Shown: positions 6,519 through 13,040 of the stretch, one piece after another
Layout of the letters: every line of letters starts with the position of its first letter
How positions within the stretch are numbered: position 1 is the stretch's first letter
NCBI GenBank assembly: GCA_900769545.1
Contig: CAAGGZ010000127.1
Coordinates: 1-28,144, forward strand
DNA from: Clostridia bacterium
GTDB taxonomy: Bacteria > Bacillota > Clostridia > Christensenellales > Borkfalkiaceae
DNA length: 28,144 nt
Reading direction: 5' to 3'
Notes under the pieces: model-generated
Seen by the model: the letters and a program-made list of their open reading frames with translations, nothing else
Databases searched by the model: none
What the model was told of the DNA's origin: nothing
Position numbers and translations under genes: made by a program

Positions 6519-7817
6519 ATGATTTATGCACCCGAAGTGGAAACGCTCTCAAGAGCGGAAATGCAAGCTCTGCAATTAAAGAGATTGCAGGAAATCGTAG
6601 CGTATGCCTATGAAAACGTACCTTTTTATAAGAAAAAATACGACGAAGCAGGCGTAAAGCCTTCGGATATTCAAACGCTCAAGGATATTGAAAAGCTTCC
6701 GTTTGTAACCAAAGCGGATTTGCGTGATAACTATCCGTATGGTATGCTGTCCGTGCCTCTGTCGAAAATTTCCCGTATTCACGCGTCGAGCGGTACGAGC
6801 GGTAAGCCCACGGTAGTGGCGTATACGGACGAGGATATGGAAGTATGGACGGAATGCGTGGCTCGTTTGGTGGCGGCGGCAGGCGGCAGAAGCGACGACA
6901 TCGTACAGATTTGTTTCGGCTACGGCTTGTTCACGGGCGCGCTTGGTTTGCATCAGGGTTGGGAGCGTATCGGCGCGGCGGTAATTCCTGCTTCTGTTGG
7001 GAACACCGAACGTCAGATTATGCTTATGAAAGACCTTAAATCCACGGCGTTGGTTTCCACGCCCTCGTATGCTCTGCATATTGCGGAAGAGATGGAACGT
7101 CTTGGCTACAAGCCCGAGGACTTCTGTTTGCGCGTGGGTATGTTCGGGAGTGAGGCGAGCTCCGAAGAAATGCACGCGGAGATTGCGAGAAAATTGCACG
7201 TATTGCCCACGGATAACTATGGTTTGAGCGAACTTATCGGGCCTGGGGTTTCGGGGGAATGCGAGCATAAAAACGGTATGCACATCAACGAGGATCACTT
7301 CTATGCGGAAATTCTCGACCCTGCCGATTTCCATGCGCTTCCCGAAGGGGAGTATGGGGAATTGGTGCTTACGTCCTTGACGAAAAAATCTATGCCTATG
7401 ATTCGTTACAGAACGAAGGATATTACCAAGCTTGACTATTCCAAGTGCGAGTGCGGCAGAACGACGGCAAGAATGGCGAAGCTCAAGGGCAGAACGGACG
7501 ATATGCTCGTGGTGAAGGGCGTCAACGTATTCCCTTCGCAAATCGAGGGCGTATTGCTTTCGTTCAAGGAAATTGGCAGCTCCTACGAGATTGTCGTTAC
7601 CCGTGTGGACTATAAGGACGCTCTGGAAGTTAAAGTGGAAGTTATGGACGCGGACGTGCTTGCCGATTACGGTAAATTGGAGCAGTTGGCGGTGGATATT
7701 CGCCACGCCTTGAAGACGGTATTGCAGATTGACGTTAAGGTGCGTCTCGTTGAACCGATGAGCTTGAAACGTTACGAAGGCAAAGCAAAACGAGTAGTGG
7801 ATTTAAGAAAAATTTAA
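6519..7817 (+). CDS. paaK: Phenylacetate-CoA ligase family protein, copy 1
   Basis: Cytoplasmic AMP-forming acyl-CoA ligase of 432 residues, the family's normal length. The ATP-binding loop is SSGTSGKPT (90-98); further hallmarks are the YGLSE motif, YRTKDIT, the CECGR segment with GRTDDML, and the C-terminal EGKAKRV. It would activate phenylacetate, indoleacetate or similar acids with ATP and CoA to the CoA ester, AMP and PPi. The start at 6519 follows AGAGAGG. It lies between the thioesterase and iorA, a placement common in clostridia and archaea, where the ligase links free aryl acids and the acyl-CoA product of IOR. A paralogue is encoded after iorB. Exact substrate and net direction are not visible. 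Confidence 0.93.
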   Translation: MIYAPEVETLSRAEMQALQLKRLQEIVAYAYENVPFYKKKYDEAGVKPSDIQTLKDIEKLPFVTKADLRDNYPYGMLSVPLSKISRIHASSGTSGKPTVVAYTDEDMEVWTECVARLVAAAGGRSDDIVQICFGYGLFTGALGLHQGWERIGAAVIPASVGNTERQIMLMKDLKSTALVSTPSYALHIAEEMERLGYKPEDFCLRVGMFGSEASSEEMHAEIARKLHVLPTDNYGLSELIGPGVSGECEHKNGMHINEDHFYAEILDPADFHALPEGEYGELVLTSLTKKSMPMIRYRTKDITKLDYSKCECGRTTARMAKLKGRTDDMLVVKGVNVFPSQIEGVLLSFKEIGSSYEIVVTRVDYKDALEVKVEVMDADVLADYGKLEQLAVDIRHALKTVLQIDVKVRLVEPMSLKRYEGKAKRVVDLRKI

Positions 7818-7833
7818 CAAAAGAGAGAATGAT

Positions 7834-9537
7834 ATGAAGGAATTGATGCTTACAAATCAGGCAATCGCGCGCGGAGCGTACGAGGCAGGTGTGCGCGTAT
7901 TGTCAGCGTATCCCGGAACGCCCAGCACGGAGATTGCGGAAAATATCGCAAAATATAAAGAAATTTACGCGGAGTGGGCGCCCAATGAAAAGGTTGCGTT
8001 GGAAGTTGCAATCGGCGCGGCGGTGGCAGGCGCAAGATCAATGGCGTGTATGAAACACGTTGGGGTGAACGTTGCGGCTGACCCTCTGTTTACGGTTGCG
8101 TATTCGGGGATAAACGCAGGGCTCGTAATTGCGGTTGCGGACGATCCCGGTATGCACTCCTCGCAAAATGAACAGGATTCCCGTTATTACGCGAGAAGCG
8201 CGCACGTGCCTATGTTGGAGCCCTCCGACGCGCAGGAAGCGAAAGAGTTTGTCAAGCTCGCTTTTGAACTGAGCGAAAAATTCGACACGCCTGTGTTTAT
8301 CCGTGAAACGACGCGTGTGGCGCACTCCCACGGGTTTGTGGAGCTTTGCGAGAGGGAAGAACATCCCGTCAAGCCCTATGAAAAGAACGCGGCAAAGTAC
8401 GTTATGATGCCTGCCAATGCCATCAAGAGACACGTGGTGGTGGAAAAGCGTGACAACGATTTGGCGGAATACGTCAATACGCTTTCCATCAATAAAGAGG
8501 AGTTGACGAGCCAAAACGAAGTGGGAATCGTATGTTCGGGCGCGGTATATCAGTACGTAAAAGAAGCGCTTCCCACGGTCAACGTATTCAAGGTGGGAAC
8601 GTTGTACCCCCTACCCATGTCTGCGTTGAAGGCTTTTTCGGAGAAGGTAAAAGAGGTTATTGTCATTGAGGAATTAGAGCCTTACATTGAGGACGCTATG
8701 AAAGCGGCTGGGATTGCCTGCAGAGGGAAAGACATTTTCTCTTTACAGGGCGAAATTTCTGTTTTGACGATTTTGGAAAAGTTCAAAGGCGAAGTAAAAC
8801 CGCAACCCGAACAAGTACCTATGCGTCCGCCCGTTATGTGCGCGGGTTGTCCCCATCGCGGCGTGTTCTACGTGCTCAATAAATTGAAATTGACGGTAAA
8901 CGGCGACATCGGTTGTTATACGCTCGGCGCGGTAGCTCCGCTTTCCGCCGTAGATACCTGTGTTTGTATGGGCGCGTCTATCGGTATGGCGCACGGCTTT
9001 AAAAAGGCGACGGACGGCGAGAGTAAAAACGTTGCGGTGATTGGGGATTCGACCTTTTTACATAGCGGCGTAACGGGGCTCATCAATGCGGTATATAACC
9101 AGAGCGGCATTACGCTCATCATTCTCGATAACTCTACGACGGGTATGACGGGGCATCAGCAACACCCTGCGACGGGTAAAAATTTAAAAGGGGAACCTGC
9201 TCCCGTAGTGCTCTTGGACGAGCTTTGTAAAGCTTGCGGCGTAAAGGATTTACAGATTGTAGACGCGTACGACGTGAAAGCGGTGGAGGCGGCGGTGAAA
9301 GCGGCGACGGCTTCTAAAGAAGTCAGCGTCATCATTGCGCAGAGACCTTGCGCTCTGTTGGATAAGTCCAAAAAACCGACCGTGAAAGTGGATAATTGCA
9401 GAAATTGCGGTATTTGTATGCGTTTGGGTTGCCCTGCAATTAGCAAGGGCGCAGACGGCGTGAAGATTGACCCTAATCAGTGTACGGGTTGCGGCGTTTG
9501 TATGCAGGTTTGTCCTTTTGGGGCGCTCAGTTTGTGA
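7834..9537 (+). CDS. iorA: Indolepyruvate:ferredoxin oxidoreductase, alpha subunit
   Basis: Large subunit (567 residues) of the O2-sensitive enzyme that oxidatively decarboxylates aryl-pyruvates to aryl-acetyl-CoA while reducing ferredoxin. The N-terminal pyrimidine-binding domain begins with GAYEAGVRVLSAYPGTPSTE. The thiamine-diphosphate domain has CAGCPHRG (336-343), GDIGCYTLG from 357 and the Mg/TPP motif GDSTF (404) followed by ILDNSTTGMTG. The C-terminal bis-[4Fe-4S] domain has one cluster set with a wider spacing (Cys522, 525, 528, 533) and a classical one (Cys550, 553, 556, 560). The unusual four-residue gap in the first set is a known IorA trait. It lies 16 bases after paaK and 10 before iorB. 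Substrates are probably the transamination products of Trp, Phe or Tyr. Confidence 0.95.
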   Translation: MKELMLTNQAIARGAYEAGVRVLSAYPGTPSTEIAENIAKYKEIYAEWAPNEKVALEVAIGAAVAGARSMACMKHVGVNVAADPLFTVAYSGINAGLVIAVADDPGMHSSQNEQDSRYYARSAHVPMLEPSDAQEAKEFVKLAFELSEKFDTPVFIRETTRVAHSHGFVELCEREEHPVKPYEKNAAKYVMMPANAIKRHVVVEKRDNDLAEYVNTLSINKEELTSQNEVGIVCSGAVYQYVKEALPTVNVFKVGTLYPLPMSALKAFSEKVKEVIVIEELEPYIEDAMKAAGIACRGKDIFSLQGEISVLTILEKFKGEVKPQPEQVPMRPPVMCAGCPHRGVFYVLNKLKLTVNGDIGCYTLGAVAPLSAVDTCVCMGASIGMAHGFKKATDGESKNVAVIGDSTFLHSGVTGLINAVYNQSGITLIILDNSTTGMTGHQQHPATGKNLKGEPAPVVLLDELCKACGVKDLQIVDAYDVKAVEAAVKAATASKEVSVIIAQRPCALLDKSKKPTVKVDNCRNCGICMRLGCPAISKGADGVKIDPNQCTGCGVCMQVCPFGALSL

Positions 9538-9547
9538 GGTGAAGAAT

Positions 9548-10117
9548 ATGATGAATATATTGATTGCAGGCGTTGGCGGTCAGGGAACGTTGCTCGCCAG
9601 CCGAGTGCTCGGTAAATACGCGCTGCTTTGTGAAAAGGATTGTAAATTGAGCGAAATCCACGGTATGAGCCAACGTGGCGGCAGTGTTGTCACTCACGTG
9701 CGGATTGGCGATAAAATTCATTCGCCTGTAGTTTGGGAAGGCGGCGCAGATATGATTATTGCGTTTGAGACGTTGGAGGCAGCTCGAGTAAAGCATTACT
9801 TAAAAGAGGACGGGATTTTGCTCGTCAATGACGAACAGATTTTGCCGATGCCCTGTATCACGGGCGCGGCGGAGTATCCCTCGGATATTAAAGAACGTCT
9901 TTCTTCCAGCGTGAAAAACGTTTATTTTATCAAAGCGTTGGAAACGGCAGTGGAGGCAGGCAGCGCAAAAGCGGCGAATATCGTTATGCTTGGCAGTCTT
10001 TGCAAGCTGTTTGCTTTTGATAAGGCGAAAATGCAAGAGGCGGTTGCTTCTTGTGTGCCTGAAAAGTTTGTGGAGCTTAATTTAAAAGCGTTTGAGTTCG
10101 GTTACGAGAGAATTTAG
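9548..10117 (+). CDS. iorB: Indolepyruvate:ferredoxin oxidoreductase, beta subunit
   Basis: Small subunit of IOR (189 residues, gamma-type 2-oxoacid oxidoreductase fold). The signature GVGGQGTLLASRVLG near the N-terminus and SEIHGMSQRGGSVVTHVR are typical of IorB. The start is at 9548 (MMNILIAGVGGQG), with the adjacent ATG at 9551 equally possible. AGGTGA overlapping the iorA stop is the ribosome site. The longer in-frame start at 9467 overlaps the iorA ferredoxin domain and adds unrelated residues, so it is rejected. It is translated directly after iorA, as expected for a 1:1 complex. Confidence 0.95.
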   Translation: MMNILIAGVGGQGTLLASRVLGKYALLCEKDCKLSEIHGMSQRGGSVVTHVRIGDKIHSPVVWEGGADMIIAFETLEAARVKHYLKEDGILLVNDEQILPMPCITGAAEYPSDIKERLSSSVKNVYFIKALETAVEAGSAKAANIVMLGSLCKLFAFDKAKMQEAVASCVPEKFVELNLKAFEFGYERI

Positions 10118-10174
10118 AAAATTTACGCCGATAAGGCGGTTATAGGAGAAAACCGTAACAAAGGGAAAAGAGAT

Positions 10175-11479
10175 ATGCAATATTTTCAAAAAGAATTAGA
10201 GACAATGAGTCTTGACCAAAAGAAAGTGCTTCAATCGGAGCGTTTGGTGAAAATGGTCAAATACGTGTACGAAAATCAAAAACCGTACCGTGAAAAGATG
10301 GACGCGATAAAACTCAAACCCGAGGATATTAAATCCATTGACGATATTTATAAATTGCCGTATACGGTAAAGCAGGATTTGCGCGACAGTTATCCTTTCG
10401 GTATGATGGCAAGACCGAAAAAAGACCTTGTTCGTTTACATGCTTCCAGCGCAACGACGGGGAAACTCACGGTGGCAGGCTATACCCAAAACGACATTGA
10501 CGTTTGGGGGGAATGCGCGGCAAGATGTCTCGTAATGGCAGGGGCAACCCCTGAGAGTGTTGTGCACGTAGCCTACGGTTACGGCTTGTTTACGGGCGGC
10601 TTGGGTATGCACTACGGCGGTGAAAAGTTGGGCGCAATCGTGGTTCCGGCATCGGCAGGGAACACGCAAAAGCAGATTCAGCTACTCACCGATTTTGAAG
10701 CGGATATTATTTGCTGTACGCCCTCCTACATTATTTATTTAGCGGAAGAATTTGAAAAAATGGGCTTAAAGCCCGGTGTGGACATCAAGCTCAAGGGCGG
10801 TGTTTTCGGCGCGGAAGCGTGGTCGGAAAATATGCGTAAAGATATTGAAAAGCGTTTGGGTATTCGCGCTTGCGATATTTATGGGCTCAGTGAAATTGCA
10901 GGTCCCGGTGTGGCTTGCGATTGCGAGTTTAAGACGGGTATGCACTTCCAAGACGACCATTTCTATCCCGAAATCGTGGACGTGGACACGTTGGAGCCGC
11001 TCCCTTACGGAGAATCGGGCGAGCTCGTTATTACGACGCTCACGAAAGAGGGTATGCCGTTGCTTCGATACAGAACGCGTGATATTGCCAGTTTGAACAA
11101 CGACCCCTGTCCTTGTGGCAGAACGGGCGTGAAATTGAACAAGATTACGGGCAGAAGCGACGATATGCTGATTATTCGTGGGGTAAATGTATTCCCTTCG
11201 CAGATTGAAAGCGTATTGTTGAAGAATCCCGACATTCAGCCTCATTATCATATCAACGTAGACAGAGTCAACAACCTGGATACTATGGAAATCGTGGTAG
11301 AGCTTTCGCCCAACATTTCCATTGACGAAATCGGACATATTGAAGAAATTCGTAAAAAGTTGGCAGGCGATATGGCTTCGGCATTGTCCGTTAGCGCGAA
11401 GATCACTCTTGTTTCGCCTGGTACAGTTGCTCGAAGTGAGGGGAAGGCGAAGCGTATTACGGACAACCGCAAACTGTAA
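10175..11479 (+). CDS. paaK: Phenylacetate-CoA ligase family protein, copy 2
   Basis: Second AMP-forming ligase (434 residues), judged by eye to share about half its residues with copy 1 along its full length. The ATP loop reads SSATTGKLT (91-99), with Ala and Leu where copy 1 and most PaaK have Gly and Pro. The other hallmarks are intact: YGLSE, YRTRDI, CPCGR, GRSDDML, VNVFPSQIESVLL and EGKAKRI. Two ligases in one operon suggest different acid specificities, for example aryl against branched-chain, or opposite preferred directions (inference). The 57-base gap from iorB contains a small hairpin, and the ribosome site is AAGGGAAAAGAG. Confidence 0.92.
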   Translation: MQYFQKELETMSLDQKKVLQSERLVKMVKYVYENQKPYREKMDAIKLKPEDIKSIDDIYKLPYTVKQDLRDSYPFGMMARPKKDLVRLHASSATTGKLTVAGYTQNDIDVWGECAARCLVMAGATPESVVHVAYGYGLFTGGLGMHYGGEKLGAIVVPASAGNTQKQIQLLTDFEADIICCTPSYIIYLAEEFEKMGLKPGVDIKLKGGVFGAEAWSENMRKDIEKRLGIRACDIYGLSEIAGPGVACDCEFKTGMHFQDDHFYPEIVDVDTLEPLPYGESGELVITTLTKEGMPLLRYRTRDIASLNNDPCPCGRTGVKLNKITGRSDDMLIIRGVNVFPSQIESVLLKNPDIQPHYHINVDRVNNLDTMEIVVELSPNISIDEIGHIEEIRKKLAGDMASALSVSAKITLVSPGTVARSEGKAKRITDNRKL

Positions 11480-11480
11480 A

Positions 11481-11549
11481 ACGACGTAGGTACGTCGTAT
11501 TAAATGCGAAGTGCGAAGCGCGAAATTTCACGTTGTTGATAGGCAACAA
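11481..11549 (+). repeat. Intergenic hairpins and tandem heptamers
   Basis: Between paaK copy 2 and the ACT gene are a palindrome ACGACGT-AGGT-ACGTCGT (11481-11498), three near-tandem heptamers of the type TGCGAAG (about 11505-11526), and a stem TTGTTG/CAACAA (11533-11549). None is followed by a T-run, so this is not a classical terminator. It may be a lineage-specific intergenic repeat or a processing site. Confidence 0.6.
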
Positions 11550-11560
11550 TTCATTATAAT
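11533..11560 (+). promoter_or_regulatory. Possible internal promoter before the ACT gene
   Basis: A perfect TATAAT (11555-11560) has TTGTTG (11533-11538) 16 bases upstream, a 4/6 match to the -35 consensus. It may let the ACT protein be made independently of the long operon. The -35 is also part of a short stem, so the call is tentative. Confidence 0.4.
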
Positions 11561-11580
11561 ATATAATAAGGAGAAAAACT

Positions 11581-11982
11581 ATGATTAAACAAATAGCTGT
11601 ATTTTTGGAAAATAAAGAAGGCAGAGCCAGCGCTTGCTGTCAAACTTTGAAAGACGCAGGTGTGAATTTGCTTGCGCTCTCTATTGCCGATACCAGAGAA
11701 TTCGGTATCTTGCGTATCATCACCGATGACAATGAAAAAGCGCTTTCCGCGCTCAAAGCCGCAGGCTTCTTGTCTTCGATTGTGGAGCTCGTCGGATTGG
11801 AAGTTCCCGATAAAACGGGTGCGCTTGCCGACCTTTTGATTGAGCTCGGTGAAGAAAATATCAACGTGGAATATATGTATTCCTATGCAGGCGCGGACGG
11901 ACACGCAAAGATTGCGTTTAAGACCGCTTCTCCCGAAAAAGCAGTGGAAATCCTCAAAGCCCACGGCGCAAAACTTATCTAA
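11581..11982 (+). CDS. Double-ACT-domain protein
   Basis: A 133-residue protein made of two ACT domains (about 1-66 and 69-133). The first opens MIKQIAVFLENKEGRASACCQTLKDAGVN and the second repeats the pattern with LEVPDKTGALADLLIELGEENINVEYMY. ACT domains bind amino acids as regulatory ligands, and stand-alone tandem ACT proteins often accompany iorAB and paaK in Clostridia. It has no catalytic or DNA-binding domain, so it probably senses an aromatic or branched-chain amino acid and acts on an enzyme of the operon (inference). The ribosome site is AAGGAG before 11581. The gene ends the operon and is followed by a strong terminator. Confidence 0.9.
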   Translation: MIKQIAVFLENKEGRASACCQTLKDAGVNLLALSIADTREFGILRIITDDNEKALSALKAAGFLSSIVELVGLEVPDKTGALADLLIELGEENINVEYMYSYAGADGHAKIAFKTASPEKAVEILKAHGAKLI

Positions 11983-12001
11983 AACCCTTAAAAATAAAGC
12001 G

Positions 12002-12037
12002 TTTCCGCAGATCAAGCAGGTCTGCGGAAATTTTTTT
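12002..12037 (+). terminator. Intrinsic terminator of the ior operon
   Basis: TTTCCGCAGA (12002-12011) pairs with TCTGCGGAAA (12021-12030), followed by seven T (12031-12037). It separates the operon from the TetR gene. Confidence 0.93.
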
Positions 12038-12068
12038 GAAAAAATTGGAAAAATTTTTCAAAAACCTA

Positions 12069-12097
12069 TTGACAAATGGAAAAATCTGTGTTAATAT
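12069..12097 (+). promoter_or_regulatory. Promoter of the TetR-family gene
   Basis: TTGACA (12069-12074), a 17-base spacer and TAATAT (12092-12097). The -10 is imperfect, but the -35 is consensus and the position, about 57 bases before the start, is right. Confidence 0.65.
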
Positions 12098-12099
12098 GT

Positions 12100-12125
12100 G
12101 TGTACTATGATACAACATAGCACAC
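12100..12125. promoter_or_regulatory. Probable TetR-type operator (autoregulation)
   Basis: GTGTACTATG (12100-12109) and CATAGCACAC (12116-12125) form an inverted repeat with 9 of 10 positions symmetric around a 6-base centre. It begins just after the -10 box and covers the expected transcription start, which is where TetR-family dimers usually repress their own gene. Confidence 0.65.
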
Positions 12126-12153
12126 GGATAGTACAAAAAAGGACGGTTGCAAA

Positions 12154-12834
12154 ATGGTAGCAAAAATGCAAGAGACAGGGGGAACGAAATCGAAAATTTT
12201 ACACGCGGCGGCGAAATTATTTTTAGCGATTGGATTTGAAAAATCGACGATTGTAAAAATAGCGGAAGAAGCGAACGTCAGTCGTGGCTCGATTGGTTTT
12301 TTCTTTAAGGATAAAGAGGCTCTCTTATGCGAGTTGGTAGCGTACGTTCTAGAAGGGCAGTTTGAAGCGACGACAAAGCTGTTGGAAGGAAAAACAAAAG
12401 ATAAAGTGCTCTTTTATGCGGCGGAGACAGTCTTGCAGCTTCACTTGGCGGAAAGCAGCGAACATATGCGTGAGATGTACAACGTTTCGTACTCAATGCC
12501 CAACTCTGCGAATATTATATATCATGCGATAACGGGGAAATTTGAAGATATATTTAAAGAGTATCATCCCGATTGGCAAACGAGGGACTTTTACGAGCGT
12601 GAAATTTCAACGGCAGGCATTATGCGAAATCACATGTCCGTTCCTTGCGATATATACTTCACAATGGAGCGTAAAATAAAGGCATTCTTAGAAGCAACCT
12701 TCCTCGTGTTGGAGATTCCGAAAGAAAAGATTGGCGAGGCAGTGGAATTTGTATCGCAGTTCGATTGGAAAAAAATCGCGCAAGACGTTATCGAGCAAAT
12801 GCTCAACTTCCTCGAATCCAAAATCGACGAATGA
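12154..12834 (+). CDS. TetR/AcrR-family transcriptional regulator
   Basis: A 226-residue one-component regulator. The N-terminal DNA-binding domain (about 10-58) has the family pattern KILHAAAKLFLAIGFEKSTI, then IAEEANVSRGSIGFFFKDKEALLCEL, where the VSRGSIGFFFKDK recognition-helix region is clear. The remaining residues form an all-helical ligand and dimer domain with no recognisable ligand class. The start at 12154 is preceded by GGACGG; an in-frame ATG at 12166 is possible. It lies just after the ior operon with its own promoter and a palindrome over the transcription start, so autoregulation is likely. It may also control the ior operon, but I see no copy of the palindrome near 6017-6045. 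Confidence 0.9.
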   Translation: MVAKMQETGGTKSKILHAAAKLFLAIGFEKSTIVKIAEEANVSRGSIGFFFKDKEALLCELVAYVLEGQFEATTKLLEGKTKDKVLFYAAETVLQLHLAESSEHMREMYNVSYSMPNSANIIYHAITGKFEDIFKEYHPDWQTRDFYEREISTAGIMRNHMSVPCDIYFTMERKIKAFLEATFLVLEIPKEKIGEAVEFVSQFDWKKIAQDVIEQMLNFLESKIDE

Positions 12835-12850
12835 CGAAATACCGGAAGTC

Positions 12851-12975
12851 AAGGAACTCAGTTCCTTGCGGGTGTGGGCAGAGCCCACGAAACAAGCCCC
12901 CACAATAGCAAAACAAAGTTTTGCGTTTATATGCCAATAGGCATTGACGCCGTAGGCGCACGTAAACTTCGGTTT
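12851..12975 (+). repeat. Cluster of six consecutive stem-loops
   Basis: Six perfect short hairpins follow each other: 12851-12867 (7-bp stem, TCA loop), 12874-12888 (6 bp, AGA), 12908-12924 (7 bp, AAA), 12931-12944 (5 bp, AATA), 12948-12958 (4 bp, GTA) and 12964-12975 (4 bp with a C-TTCG-G tetraloop). No T-run follows any of them, so they are not standard terminators. The cluster fills the gap between the TetR gene and the repeat lipoprotein. It could be a structured RNA, a leader of the lipoprotein gene or a palindromic mobile repeat. Confidence 0.7.
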
Positions 12976-13040
12976 TAAATAAAAAGGAAATAAAGCAATT
13001 TATTTGCTAAATATAAAAAAATATGAGATGGAGAAAATAT

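Noticed and set aside
6576..7706. Long minus-strand ORF of 376 codons
   Set aside because: It lies entirely within paaK copy 1, is rich in His/Arg, has no domain pattern and no promoter or ribosome site; it is a shadow frame of a real gene.
9467..9547. Longer start for iorB
   Set aside because: It would be translated from the iorA ferredoxin domain in another frame; the conserved NILIAGVGGQG start is at 9548/9551.
12069..12097. TetR as a proven regulator of the ior operon
   Set aside because: The palindrome at 12100-12125 is not repeated near the operon promoter at 6017-6045, so only autoregulation is supported by the sequence.
12731..12940. Small ORF running into the stem-loop cluster
   Set aside because: It overlaps the end of the TetR gene in another frame and has no ribosome site; the cluster is better explained as non-coding palindromes.
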